Origin: Aeromonas piscicola
GTDB lineage: Bacteria > Pseudomonadota > Gammaproteobacteria > Enterobacterales > Aeromonadaceae
Assembly: GCF_000820005.1 (NCBI RefSeq)
Contig: NZ_CDBL01000082.1
Coordinates: 1,076 to 48,522, forward strand
Length of the DNA stretch: 47,447 bases
Direction of reading: 5' to 3'
Position numbers and translations under genes: made by a program. Each line of letters starts with the position of its first letter. Within the stretch, counting starts at the first letter, position 1. Below are positions 15,556-24,278 of the stretch, piece after piece. Under the pieces are notes generated by a model, which was given only the letters and a program-made list of their open reading frames with translations, was not told the origin of the DNA and ran no database searches.

Positions 15556-16255
15556 ATGACCGTATTTTACTGGCTAATTATTTCCCTTCTCTCCTCTATT
15601 TTGATGGCCACAGTACTGCCTGCAGACATACTTAAAATAGTTGATAGTAACTTGGTTGCCGGGTGTCTATTGTTGCTTCTAGGCTCCATAGTTGTACCTA
15701 GAATAATGGAGCGTAAAAAAAACATCGCGTACAAAAAAAGTGATACTTGCAGAGTTGAGTATGCTTGTAGATTTTTCAGAGAAAAAGCTCATCGAAATGA
15801 CAAACATACTCATCGTGCATAGAAAAGTAAAAAACAGATATGCCGAGATGGTTTGTCCTATTAATAGATGGCGTGGCGAAATCGGGTACTGGGCTGAGAT
15901 AGGTGGGGCTCATTATGATCTTAATGAACGCGAACTATTAACGCGAGCTGAGCTTCACCTTAATTTTGCAAATGAATTGATGAATGAAGAATTCAATGAG
16001 ATACGTGTTTTTTTAAAAGAAGGTGGGCTGATTCAAAATTACACGCGAGCAGAGCGCGTTATAATGAGTCTGATTTTTTTCTTGTTTTATGCCAAAGCCA
16101 TTCTCGTAATGAATAATAAGCTAAAAAACGATGGATATCGTCTACAGCTAGATGATTGCAACGTGAGCAGATGTGTAGAAGTTGTGCTGGATGATATCGG
16201 ATGTATTACTCTAGAAGAACGCGATCTGCTGAAGAAAGCACTACCACTTGAATAG
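15556..16255 (+). pseudogene. AT-rich inserted gene, frameshifted at an A7 run
   Basis: Two frames overlap: 15556-15822 (MTVFYWLIISLLSSILMATV, two membrane helices) and 15740-16255 (soluble helical part, ending KKALPLE). Dropping one A from A7 at 15733-15739 joins them naturally (AYKKVILAELSMLVDF) into about 232 residues: two N-terminal helices and a cytoplasmic domain with a hydrophobic patch (VIMSLIFFLFYAKAILV). It is AT-rich unlike its neighbours, has its own terminator and separates terS from terL, so it looks like a moron gene. The family is unknown; membrane exclusion of other phages is one possibility. Frameshift, slippage or sequencing error remain open. Confidence 0.6.
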
Positions 16256-16275
16256 TGGCTATCACAAATTTTTTG

Positions 16276-16297
16276 AACCCGCTTCGGCGGGTTTTTT
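16276..16297 (+). terminator. Intrinsic terminator of the inserted gene
   Basis: AACCCGC (16276-16282) and GCGGGTT (16287-16293) around a TTCG loop, with T to 16297. It lies 18 bp before the terL start. Confidence 0.85.
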
Positions 16298-16314
16298 ATT
16301 GCCTGAGATCCACG

Positions 16315-18012
16315 ATGACCGAACCCGATATCTCCCTCATGACTGAGCCGGAGCAGATTGCCTACATCCGTTCGAAGCTCAGCGATAAGTGGTGGCGGAT
16401 GAACAACCTCTACAAGGTGGAGAATGAACAGGGTGAGCTGGTGCAATTCAGGTTGCGCCCAGCGCAAGAGCTGCTGTTCAAGACCATGTGGTGGCTCAAC
16501 ATCGTACTGAAGGCACGTCAGATAGGTTTCTCCACCGCCATCGATATCTATTTGCTGGATGAGGCGCTGTTCAACAAGAGCATCAAGTGCGGGATCATCG
16601 CCCAAGACCTGACGGCCGCCGGCGAGATCTACCGCACCAAGATTGAAGTCCCGTTCGATAACTTGCCGATCTGGCTCAAGGCCTGCTTCCCGGTGGCTTC
16701 TCGCCGCGGTGGAGCCAACGGTGGTTACATTCTGTTTCGTCATGGCTCCAGCATCCAGGTGGCCACCTCATTTCGATCCGGTACCGTCCAGCGCCTGCAT
16801 GTGTCAGAGCACGGGAAGATCTGCGCCAAGTACCCGGAGAAGGCCAAGGAGGTGCGAACCGGTACCCTCAACGCTATTCACCCGGGTTGTGTGGCTTTCA
16901 TCGAATCAACAGCTGAAGGGGTGGGCGGCGATTTCCATAGCATGAGCATGAAGTCTCTCGAGTTGGAACGAACCCACCATGAGTTGACCCAGCAGGATTG
17001 GAAATTTCACTTCTTTGGTTGGTGGCAGGATCCGAAGTATGTGGCCGTAGTACCTAGAGCCGGTGTGACGGCCAGCAAAACCCAGCTTGAATACTTCGCT
17101 GCTGTCGAGAAGGCGATGGGTTGCACCATTACCGACGAACAACGGCAATGGTATGTACTCAAGGAGTCGACTCAGGGTGTGGAGATGAAGCAGGAGTTCC
17201 CCAGCACACCGCTGGAGGCGTTCCTGACTTCTGGCCGTAGGGTATTCGACCCGACAGCTACCATGTCCGCAGAGGGTGACTGCATAGCCCCGCTCATCGT
17301 CTATGACATCGACCCGGTCACCGGCAGAAGGGAGAAGGCGCGCAAACCCGACAAGTTGGATAAGCAGGGTCAGCGTTCTGTCGAAAATATGCTGCTGGTC
17401 TGGGAGCTGCCAGACCCTGACGAGGATTACGCCATTGGCGCGGACGTGGCAGAGGGCCTCGAGCATGGTGACCGGTCCAGCTTTGATGTGGTTGCCAAGA
17501 GTGATGGCCGGCAGGTAGCCCACTGGTACGGGCATCTTGACCCGGGTCTCTTTGCCCAGCTGTTGGCTCATGTCGGCAAGTGGAATGGGACCGAGGAGTA
17601 TGGCCCGGCTTATATCGGCCCCGAGCGTAACAACCATGGCCATGCGGTGCTGCTTGTCCTGCGGGATCACTATCCGGTTCGCCGCATCTACGCCCAGGAA
17701 TACATCGACCGGGATCGGGATGATGAGACCCCGCGCCTTGGCTGGCTCACTACCCGGCAATCCAAGCCCATCTTGGTTGATGGGCTGAAAGACCTGCTGC
17801 GCGCTGGCCAGTCCGGGATCCACTGGATAGGCACAATCTTTGAGGCAACCACCTACGTCTATGACAAACGCGGCAGCATGAATGCTCAGACCGGCTGTTA
17901 CGACGATCAGCTCGTCAGCTACATGATTGCCCAAGAGATGCGGGCCAGAATGCCTGCTCGCATTGTCAAATCCGGATCTACTCGTAAACCCAAGCACTGG
18001 ATGGCCAACTGA
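16315..18012 (+). CDS. terL: Terminase large subunit
   Basis: 565 residues from ATG 16315; longer in-frame starts lie before or within the terminator. The ATPase domain has a Walker A-type ARQIGFST (67-74), a Walker B-like LHVSEHGK (161-168) and the coupling motif IESTAEG (196-202). The C-terminal nuclease has GADVAEG (373-379) and a late YDDQLVS acidic pair, as in RNase H-like terminase nucleases. It drives DNA into the procapsid at the portal and cuts the concatemer. The stop overlaps the portal start by one base. Confidence 0.95.
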   Translation: MTEPDISLMTEPEQIAYIRSKLSDKWWRMNNLYKVENEQGELVQFRLRPAQELLFKTMWWLNIVLKARQIGFSTAIDIYLLDEALFNKSIKCGIIAQDLTAAGEIYRTKIEVPFDNLPIWLKACFPVASRRGGANGGYILFRHGSSIQVATSFRSGTVQRLHVSEHGKICAKYPEKAKEVRTGTLNAIHPGCVAFIESTAEGVGGDFHSMSMKSLELERTHHELTQQDWKFHFFGWWQDPKYVAVVPRAGVTASKTQLEYFAAVEKAMGCTITDEQRQWYVLKESTQGVEMKQEFPSTPLEAFLTSGRRVFDPTATMSAEGDCIAPLIVYDIDPVTGRREKARKPDKLDKQGQRSVENMLLVWELPDPDEDYAIGADVAEGLEHGDRSSFDVVAKSDGRQVAHWYGHLDPGLFAQLLAHVGKWNGTEEYGPAYIGPERNNHGHAVLLVLRDHYPVRRIYAQEYIDRDRDDETPRLGWLTTRQSKPILVDGLKDLLRAGQSGIHWIGTIFEATTYVYDKRGSMNAQTGCYDDQLVSYMIAQEMRARMPARIVKSGSTRKPKHWMAN

Positions 18013-20138
18013 TGAACCAGACCCAACGCAAGGCCCCCGAACAGGGAGGCCTCGATACTGCACGCCTGCTCAACCTGATGAGCGACATCAATGGCCAGCC
18101 GGATTGGCGCTCCCTGGCCAATCGCGCCTGTGCTTACTATGACAATGACCAGTTGCCGGCCAGTGTGAAGAAAGCGCTGGAAGAGCGCGGACAGCCACTC
18201 ACCATCCATAACCTGATTGCTCCCACTATTGACGGGGTACTGGGCATGGAGGCCAAGAGCCGTACCGATCTGATGGTCATTGCTGATGATCACGATGATG
18301 AGCTGGAGCAGATGGCCGAGGCCGTTAACGCTGAATATGCTGACATGTGCCGCTTGGGTGGTTTAGACCGAGCACGGGGTGAAGCCTATGCCGGACAGAT
18401 AAAGACCGGGATCGGTTGGGTTGAAGTACGCCGCCAAGATGATCCATTTGGTCCGCGCTACAAGTTCAGTAACGTTCATCGGGATGAGGTGTATTGGGAT
18501 TGGCACAGCCGTGAGCCCGAGCTTACCGACTGTAGGTGGCTGATGCGTCGTCGCTGGGTTGATTTGGATGAGGCCAAGACCATGTTCCCCAGCAAAGCCA
18601 AGGCGTTGACGTGGGGTGTTAACGATTGGGATGGGGTTGTCAGCCTGAACACCATCGAAGGAATGGATCCGGATCTTGTCAGTGCCTTTGAGGAGTGGAG
18701 CTCTTTTGACAGCAAACAGGTTGAGTGGTGTAGCCGAGAACGGGATCGGGTGCTGCTGCAGGTGGTGTATTACCGCACCTTTAGCACCCGCCAAGTGCTG
18801 ATGCTTGATTCAGGGAGGGCATTGGAGTTCGACAAGAGCAACCAGTTACACATGGCCGCCATCACTATGGGGCGGGCTAAACTGGAACACCGCCCGGTGG
18901 CCGTGATCCGGGAGTCTTGGTTCGTTGGTCCCCATCATCTGGTGGATCGCCCCTGCAGCGCACCCCACAACATGTATCCGCTCGTGCCGTTCTGGGGGTA
19001 TCGCAAAGACAGCTCTGGCGAGCCTTATGGTCTGATTGCCCGTGCCATGCCAGCACAGGACGAAGTGAACCTGCGCCGCATCAAGCTTACTTTCTTGTTG
19101 CAGGCCAAGCGGGTGATCATGGACAAGGATGCCACCAACATGACTCGGGAGCAGGTGCTGGAACAGGTGGAGCGCCCAGACGGTTTAGTGGAGCTCAACC
19201 CAGACCGGGCGAACAAGACCAGCGTGAGTGATGCCTTCAAGGTAGAGCAGGACTTCAACGTTGCAGCCCAACAGTTCCAGGTAATGCAGGATTCAGTGAA
19301 GTTGATCCAGGACACTATGGGGGTTTATGCCGCCTTCTTGGGGCAGGGCTCCACTGGTCAATCTGGTGTGGCCATCAGCAACCTGGTTGAGCAGGGCGCT
19401 ACCACACTCTCCGAGATCAACGACAACTACCGGATGGGTTGCCAGCAGGTAGGCCAGCTGGCGCTCTCTTACCTGCTCGAGGACATGGCCGGCAAGCGCA
19501 ACTACAAGGTCACAGTGAACCGTGACGATCCACGGCGCCGAAAGGCGGTGGTGGTTAATGTGGAGCAGGAGGATGGCAAGCTCACCAACGATGTGACCCG
19601 CCTGCGTGCTCATATTGCCTTGGCACCGATCCAGCAGACTGCAGCGTACAAACAGCAACTGGCTGAACGGATGACCCAGGCCATGGCCCAATTACCGCCG
19701 GAGGCTGCTGCAGCGTGCTTTGATTTACTGGTTGAGCTGATGGATGTACCGCGCAAGGCTGAGTTTGTGGAGAGAGTTCGTAACGCCCTGAACATCCAGA
19801 AAGATCCAGAGGAGATGGACGACGAGGAGCGTGCCGCCGCAGAACAGCAGGCCCAGCAGCAGCAAATGGAGCAGGAGATGGCCATGCGCGAGATGCAGGC
19901 CAAGTTGGCCGAGTTGGAGGGCAAGGCTGCCAAGTGGCAGGCAGAGGCTCAACGCATTGCCAAGCTGACCGACTCTATCCGGTTCGAGGATGCGCTCAAG
20001 CAGGCTCAGACCGGTAAGACGTTGCAGGAGATGGAACTGCTGGTGGTAGAGCAAGAGGGGATCCAGGTCGAACAAGCTGCCCTGCAGGCTCAGTTGTTAG
20101 CCACCATTGAGCAGCAGATTGACGCCATTGCGCTCTGA
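18012..20138 (+). CDS. Portal protein, P22 gp1-like
   Basis: 708 residues. Conserved P22-type portal features are an N-terminal helix with CAYYDNDQLP, PLTIHNLIAPTIDGVLGMEA, a long central core (DEVYWDW, RRRWVDLDEAK) and PLVPFWGYRKDSSGEPYGLI. The C-terminal 130 residues are Gln/Glu/Ala-rich coiled coil, matching the barrel helices of P22-like portals. Twelve copies form the packaging and ejection channel that docks TerL. Size and neighbours fit the 933W portal. Confidence 0.93.
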   Translation: MNQTQRKAPEQGGLDTARLLNLMSDINGQPDWRSLANRACAYYDNDQLPASVKKALEERGQPLTIHNLIAPTIDGVLGMEAKSRTDLMVIADDHDDELEQMAEAVNAEYADMCRLGGLDRARGEAYAGQIKTGIGWVEVRRQDDPFGPRYKFSNVHRDEVYWDWHSREPELTDCRWLMRRRWVDLDEAKTMFPSKAKALTWGVNDWDGVVSLNTIEGMDPDLVSAFEEWSSFDSKQVEWCSRERDRVLLQVVYYRTFSTRQVLMLDSGRALEFDKSNQLHMAAITMGRAKLEHRPVAVIRESWFVGPHHLVDRPCSAPHNMYPLVPFWGYRKDSSGEPYGLIARAMPAQDEVNLRRIKLTFLLQAKRVIMDKDATNMTREQVLEQVERPDGLVELNPDRANKTSVSDAFKVEQDFNVAAQQFQVMQDSVKLIQDTMGVYAAFLGQGSTGQSGVAISNLVEQGATTLSEINDNYRMGCQQVGQLALSYLLEDMAGKRNYKVTVNRDDPRRRKAVVVNVEQEDGKLTNDVTRLRAHIALAPIQQTAAYKQQLAERMTQAMAQLPPEAAAACFDLLVELMDVPRKAEFVERVRNALNIQKDPEEMDDEERAAAEQQAQQQQMEQEMAMREMQAKLAELEGKAAKWQAEAQRIAKLTDSIRFEDALKQAQTGKTLQEMELLVVEQEGIQVEQAALQAQLLATIEQQIDAIAL

Positions 20139-20139
20139 T

Positions 20140-20190
20140 AGTTGCTTTCCTAACCGCCCAGCGTTAGGATTTCCCCAACATGGCCCAGTC
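20140..20190 (+). repeat. Recurrent late-border element, copy 2
   Basis: AGTTGC-TTCC, then CCCAGCGTTAG-AT-TCCCCA and GGCC-AGTCT agree with the copy at 33710-33760 at about 40 of 52 positions, and share the core with 13056-13104. It begins two bases after the portal stop. Confidence 0.6.
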
Positions 20191-20210
20191 TCTCGAGATT
20201 GGGCCTTTTT
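20182..20210 (+). terminator. Intrinsic terminator after portal
   Basis: Arms GGCCCA (20182-20187) and TGGGCC (20200-20205), then TTTTT. Confidence 0.85.
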
Positions 20211-20300
20211 CATTAGTAAATATAACAGTAGAGCGATAGCCATCATTTCTGTATGGTTAATATTGAGTCTGTAGTGGACTCCCGTGCACATGTCCTTTAT

Positions 20301-20324
20301 GCCCGCTTTTTGCGGGCTTTTTTT
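20301..20324 (+). terminator. Second intrinsic terminator
   Basis: GCCCGC (20301-20306) and GCGGGC (20312-20317), then seven T. Confidence 0.85.
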
Positions 20325-20328
20325 ATAG

Positions 20329-20351
20329 ACCAGCCTAGAGCTGGTTTTTTT
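20329..20351 (+). terminator. Third hairpin with T run
   Basis: ACCAGC (20329-20334) and GCTGGT (20340-20345), followed by T to 20351. Confidence 0.7.
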
Positions 20352-20441
20352 GTGCCCAGCCCCAGCCGGGGAGTGCTTTCCCCGAGAACTTTCCCCCGCT
20401 TGGGCAGCGATACCACCCACTGAAAACCCACGAGGACAACC

Positions 20442-21377
20442 ATGGATACGAACATCGACAACCTGACTGGGACTGAAACCCTGGAGGAACTGGAGGTCAT
20501 GCTGGCGGAGATCGAGCAAGAAGGCGATCTCGAGCAAGAGCATGGCACTGCTACTGAGAAAACGGACGTAGAACCCGCGCCGTCGGCGGTCGAAGTCGCA
20601 GCCAGTACCGAGCCAGCTAAGGCCGAACAGGACGGTGGAGTGGCCGAGGTGCCTGAGAAGGTGATCTTGGCCAAGAGCGGTCAACACATCATCCCGTATG
20701 ACGTACTGGAGCAGGCGCGCCTTGATAACAAGGCCCTGCGTGAGCAGTTGAACCTGTCTCAGCAGGCTCAGGCACAACGGGACACGCTGCAGGCACTACT
20801 GGAAAAGCACGGAATTAATCCCGATGCAGATCCAGACCAGCTCAACCAGGATGAAGTCGAGCAACTGGCGAAGGACTTCCCGGAGATCGGGAAGGCAATG
20901 GCTGCCATGGCTCGGAAAATCCAGCAGCTGGAACAGCCTGTAGTGGTGCAACCGGTTCAACCTGCCGCCGATCCGGTGCAGACCGCTCTGCAGGCGGTAC
21001 CTGACCTGATTGACTGGCGGGACAAGGACCAAGACCGTTTCGACTTCGCCATCATCGTTGATGAGAAGCTTCAGGTAGACCCTGCGTGGCAAGGGAAGTC
21101 ACTGGATGAGCGATTTGCGGAGGCGGCTCGGCGTACCAAGCTGGCCTTTGGTGATGTGGTGGAGACTGTGCCGCCGCCTGCCAAGGCACCCAGCCAGGAA
21201 GCAGAGACGTCCGCCGACTTCATCCCGTCCAGTCCCTCGGCCCTCGGCCAAACCCATCAAGCTCCCGAAACCGGTGTTGCCCGTTATGGCGCCATGTCTC
21301 AGGCCGATCTGACGGCTGAGATGGGCGCAATGACGGATGCCCAACTCGAGGCATTGCTGGAGCAAGCCGGGTTTTAA
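20442..21377 (+). CDS. Capsid scaffolding protein
   Basis: 311 residues from ATG 20442 behind CGAGGA. Very acidic N terminus (TLEELEVMLAEIEQEGDLEQ), a helical central part (LEQARLDNKALREQLNLSQQ) with coiled-coil character, Pro/Ala-rich linkers, and a C-terminal helix ending MTDAQLEALLEQAGF that may bind capsid. No enzymatic motif. Position between portal and capsid plus charge and helix content identify a scaffold that guides procapsid assembly and leaves before maturation. Confidence 0.8.
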   Translation: MDTNIDNLTGTETLEELEVMLAEIEQEGDLEQEHGTATEKTDVEPAPSAVEVAASTEPAKAEQDGGVAEVPEKVILAKSGQHIIPYDVLEQARLDNKALREQLNLSQQAQAQRDTLQALLEKHGINPDADPDQLNQDEVEQLAKDFPEIGKAMAAMARKIQQLEQPVVVQPVQPAADPVQTALQAVPDLIDWRDKDQDRFDFAIIVDEKLQVDPAWQGKSLDERFAEAARRTKLAFGDVVETVPPPAKAPSQEAETSADFIPSSPSALGQTHQAPETGVARYGAMSQADLTAEMGAMTDAQLEALLEQAGF

Positions 21378-21395
21378 CCCACCCGTTTAAAGGCC

Positions 21396-21426
21396 AACCC
21401 CGACCACTGTGTCGGGGTTTTTGTTT
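21396..21426 (+). terminator. Intrinsic terminator between scaffold and capsid
   Basis: AACCCCGAC (21396-21404) and GTCGGGGTT (21411-21419), then a T-rich run. Confidence 0.85.
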
Positions 21427-21443
21427 TTATGTAGGAGAGGATC

Positions 21444-22661
21444 ATGACCCAAGTCACCTCGGCGCAAGCCAATAAGATTATGCAGGTTGCGCTGTTTACC
21501 TCAGCCAACCGCTCACATTCCCTGGTCAACATGCTGACTGAAGAGGCACCCAAGGGGGCCAAGGTTAACGGTGGTAAGCAAACCAGCGCTGGCGCGCCCG
21601 TCGTGCGTATCACTGATTTGTCCAAGAGTGCGGGCAATGAAGTTGATATGCAGTTGTTTCACCAACTGTCTGGTCGTCCCACCATGGGCGACAAGAAGAT
21701 TGCCGGTCGTCTTGAAAGCCTGGCGTTTGCCGACTTTGGGCTCACTATCAACCAGACCCGTCATGGTGTGGATGCTGGTGGCAAGATGAGCCAGAAGCGT
21801 ACCAAGCACGACCTGATCAAGACGGCGCGAGTGCTGCTGGCGGATGGCTACTACGGTCGCCTGACCGATCAGCGTGGCATGGTGCAACTGGCGGGGGCCC
21901 GTGGTGATTATGATGCGACGGATATCATCCTGCCGTTACTGGATGATCCTGAGTTTGCAGAGATCATGATCAACCCCATCACGGCACCGACTTATGAACG
22001 GCATTTCTTTGGTGGCGATGCCACTTCCTTTGAAGGCATTGATGCGGCCGACCGTTTCAACCTGGGCTGCGTGGACAATATGGCGCTGTTCCTAGCTGAG
22101 ATGGCCAACCCTATCCAACCCATCCGCATGGTCTCCGACCCATCCGGTGGTGAGCCGCTCTATGTGCTCTACGTCACCCCGCGTCAGTGGCATGACTTTT
22201 ACACCTCCAGCTCTGGTAAGGATTGGCAGGCAATGCTGCTTGCTGCCACGGTGCGCGGCAATGGCTGGAAGCATCCCATCTTCCGTGGCGAAGGGGCTAT
22301 GTGGCGCAAGATCCTCGTTAAGCCCTACGAGGGGATGCCAATCCGATTCAACCAGGGTAGCACCGTGAAGGTGTGCGCGGCCAACTCGGCAACCAGTGTG
22401 GAAGCGGACAAAGTAGCCGGTACTACCATCGACCGGGCCATCATGCTGGGTGGCCAGGCGCTGGCCAATGCGTTCGGCTCTGGTGAGCAGGGTGGTTCCT
22501 TCGGTATGCACGAAGAGAAAACCGACCACGGTAATGCCACCGAGATGTCTATCAGATGGATGAGTGGCTTGCAGAAGATCCGCTTCAAGCAGAAGAACGG
22601 CAATCTGCAGGACCATGGTTGTATGGCATTGGATACCGCAGTGAGCCCGGTCGGCCGCTAA
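21444..22661 (+). CDS. Major capsid protein, N4 gp56 / DUF4043 type
   Basis: 405 residues from ATG 21444 behind AGGAGAGG. The sequence shows the pattern of the DUF4043/N4-gp56 capsid family used by 933W: VTDLSK-like ITDLSKSAGNEVDMQLFHQL, LTINQTRHGVDAGGKMSQKR, YVLYVTPRQWHDF, and HEEKTDHGNATEMSIRWMSG. It is expected to adopt the HK97 fold and build the icosahedral head. Similar length to relatives; no sign of truncation. Confidence 0.92.
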   Translation: MTQVTSAQANKIMQVALFTSANRSHSLVNMLTEEAPKGAKVNGGKQTSAGAPVVRITDLSKSAGNEVDMQLFHQLSGRPTMGDKKIAGRLESLAFADFGLTINQTRHGVDAGGKMSQKRTKHDLIKTARVLLADGYYGRLTDQRGMVQLAGARGDYDATDIILPLLDDPEFAEIMINPITAPTYERHFFGGDATSFEGIDAADRFNLGCVDNMALFLAEMANPIQPIRMVSDPSGGEPLYVLYVTPRQWHDFYTSSSGKDWQAMLLAATVRGNGWKHPIFRGEGAMWRKILVKPYEGMPIRFNQGSTVKVCAANSATSVEADKVAGTTIDRAIMLGGQALANAFGSGEQGGSFGMHEEKTDHGNATEMSIRWMSGLQKIRFKQKNGNLQDHGCMALDTAVSPVGR

Positions 22662-22668
22662 TCAAGGT

Positions 22669-22693
22669 GAGCCCTGTGCTTGGGGCTCCCTTT
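22669..22693 (+). terminator. Weak hairpin after capsid
   Basis: GAGCCC (22669-22674) and GGGCTC (22683-22688) with a short, mixed T tail. It may lower expression downstream of capsid. Confidence 0.45.
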
Positions 22694-22721
22694 CATCCCC
22701 ATTTGAAAGAAGGACCATATC

Positions 22722-23111
22722 ATGGCCAAGATTAACCTCATTGCTACTGCCCGCCGCTGGTTTGTCGGCGCGTTCGGCAACCTCTCCATCTCCCCAACCT
22801 TTATCGCCAAGCTGGCAGCCGTGCCGGCTGGCGATGTGATCGTGTTTGGCGACAAAGTGGAACCGAACCTCAAGGTGGTGGGGGTATCCCTGATCACCGG
22901 TGCGCTGGGAGCCAGCACCACGCTTACAGTGAAGGTAGGTACCACCACCATTGTGAATGCGGAGAACACGGTCGCAGCCGCGGCCAGGTACATTCCGGTG
23001 GATGACGTTGTGACCGAGGAGGGGCAGGAGCTCACCCTCATTGTCGGCGGTGGTGTCGCAACGGGGGCCGCCAAACTCAAACTGCATTACGAGGTGGTTG
23101 GCAACCTCTAA
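22722..23111 (+). CDS. Head decoration / capsid-stabilising protein (putative)
   Basis: 129 residues from ATG 22722 behind AGAAGG. Rich in beta-strand sequence with Val/Thr/Gly (LTVKVGTTTIVNAENTVAAA, LTLIVGGGVATGAAKLKLHY) and no catalytic motif. A small beta protein directly after the major capsid gene is typical for decoration proteins. The assignment is positional; I do not recognise the family by motif. Confidence 0.65.
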   Translation: MAKINLIATARRWFVGAFGNLSISPTFIAKLAAVPAGDVIVFGDKVEPNLKVVGVSLITGALGASTTLTVKVGTTTIVNAENTVAAAARYIPVDDVVTEEGQELTLIVGGGVATGAAKLKLHYEVVGNL

Positions 23112-23129
23112 GCCTGTCCATCACCGCGT

Positions 23130-23158
23130 GCCCGGCCAAGTGCCGGGCTTTTCTTTTT
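23130..23158 (+). terminator. Intrinsic terminator
   Basis: GCCCGGC (23130-23136) and GCCGGGC (23142-23148), then TTTTCTTTTT. Confidence 0.88.
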
Positions 23159-23177
23159 CAGGATTGGAGTGACAACC

Positions 23178-23621
23178 GTGAGCGACAAGATTGCTGTGGT
23201 TTACATCGGCAACAAGCCGAGCAAGAAAGATACCGTCACCGGTTCCCGCCTGGTGTTTCCACGCCATGTGCCGGTAGATGTGGAAAGTGATCTCGCGATG
23301 CAATTGCTGGAGTTCCCCAGTGTCTGGATCCGCGCCGAAGCCTTGGCTGGTGAGATAGAGCGCCAGGAGGCCATCGCCAAGCTGGCTGTTGAGCAGGCCG
23401 AGCGCCAAGCCAAAGAGGTCGCCCACCTTGCCGAAGAGCAGAGCATGGTGGCCGGTGATCGGGATCTGACCAAGCTGACTTCGGCACAGCTTGCGACCCT
23501 GGTCGAAGGGGACGATCTGAATATCGCCCCGCAAGGCCCGCAGGAGAAGGTTGGTGACTTCCGGGGGCGGGTACGTGACGCGCTGAAAGCCAAGCTGGCT
23601 GCTGAGCAAGGTGATGAGTAA
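23178..23621 (+). CDS. Phage structural protein of unknown role
   Basis: 147 residues from GTG 23178, with GGAG eight bases upstream; a GTG at 23169 would overlap that site. It starts VSDKIAVVYIGNKPSKKDTV, which looks like a small beta domain, and continues with a Glu/Ala/Lys coiled coil (about 55-100) and a basic helical end. It overlaps the next gene by one base. Likely a head or head-tail joining component by position; unrecognised otherwise. Confidence 0.7.
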   Translation: MSDKIAVVYIGNKPSKKDTVTGSRLVFPRHVPVDVESDLAMQLLEFPSVWIRAEALAGEIERQEAIAKLAVEQAERQAKEVAHLAEEQSMVAGDRDLTKLTSAQLATLVEGDDLNIAPQGPQEKVGDFRGRVRDALKAKLAAEQGDE

Positions 23622-24265
23622 TGGTGCCGGTGCAAGATTGCCGGTTGGTTAGTACCTCTACCCTGATCCCGCTGGTACGCCAGCGGGTTCTCCACTTGCC
23701 GCACACGGAAGGTGCTGACGCATTAGTGCATAGCTACCTCATCGAGGCGGCCATCATTTTCTGTAAAGAAAGCACATTGGTTCATATGGAGCGCCATTTT
23801 GATGAGGTACTTGAGGGGCAAACAGTTAGCTTTGCCCGGGCCAGCAGTATCAATCGTCAGGCGAGACAGGATGTGCAAGAACCGCAGGTGACCGGATCGG
23901 TGCTTCATCGCATCACCGCAGGCGGCACCATTCTGACGCCTGGCATGCACTATCACGCACAGTCTGCCGAGTCCATCCGCTTCCTCGCGAAACTGAACAA
24001 TGTGTGCATCGTAGGGGCCATTGAGCCTCTGCCGGCCGCAACACTCATTCCTTTCGCGCTGGTTGAGGACTACGCACACGAACTGGCGTGTGGGGTGGCT
24101 TATCTCATGCAGCAGCTTCAAGCCAAGGCGTGGACAAATCATGAACTGGCGCAGCTCAATCGCCGCAAGTTTTATGACGGGATCCGTGCTGCGTACCGAT
24201 TCCGCATAGAGCAAACCGAGAGCGCAAGGGTTCACAACCCAGTCCGAAAACGAAACTTCTTCTGA
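23621..24265 (+). CDS. Head-tail connector candidate
   Basis: 214 residues from ATG 23621, overlapping the previous stop by one base. It contains CRLVSTSTLIPLVRQRVLHL, a helical body, and AHELACGVAYLMQQLQAKAW near the end, with a basic Arg-rich tail (VRKRNFF). The mix of helices and a central beta segment resembles head-completion adaptors that sit under the portal. Position between capsid and the adaptor at 24279 supports this. No decisive motif. Confidence 0.65.
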   Translation: MVPVQDCRLVSTSTLIPLVRQRVLHLPHTEGADALVHSYLIEAAIIFCKESTLVHMERHFDEVLEGQTVSFARASSINRQARQDVQEPQVTGSVLHRITAGGTILTPGMHYHAQSAESIRFLAKLNNVCIVGAIEPLPAATLIPFALVEDYAHELACGVAYLMQQLQAKAWTNHELAQLNRRKFYDGIRAAYRFRIEQTESARVHNPVRKRNFF

Positions 24266-24278
24266 TTTGAGGTGAGCC

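Larger units (their letters stand above)
20139..20441 (+). other. 303-bp intergenic block before scaffold with three hairpins
   Basis: It holds border element copy 2 (20140-20190) and three intrinsic hairpins (20182, 20301, 20329). An AT-rich stretch (20213-20280) separates the first hairpin from the rest. No gene or clear promoter is seen. Confidence 0.6.

Noticed and set aside
15733..15739. Programmed -1 frameshift on the A7 run
   Set aside because: Joining the two frames needs a +1 shift (one base skipped), not -1, so a classical slippery site does not fit.
16906..18063. Long open frame of 385 codons antisense to terL
   Set aside because: It mirrors the codon pattern of terL, lacks a ribosome site and shows no protein family features. 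Other long antisense frames in the GC-rich phage genes were dismissed likewise.
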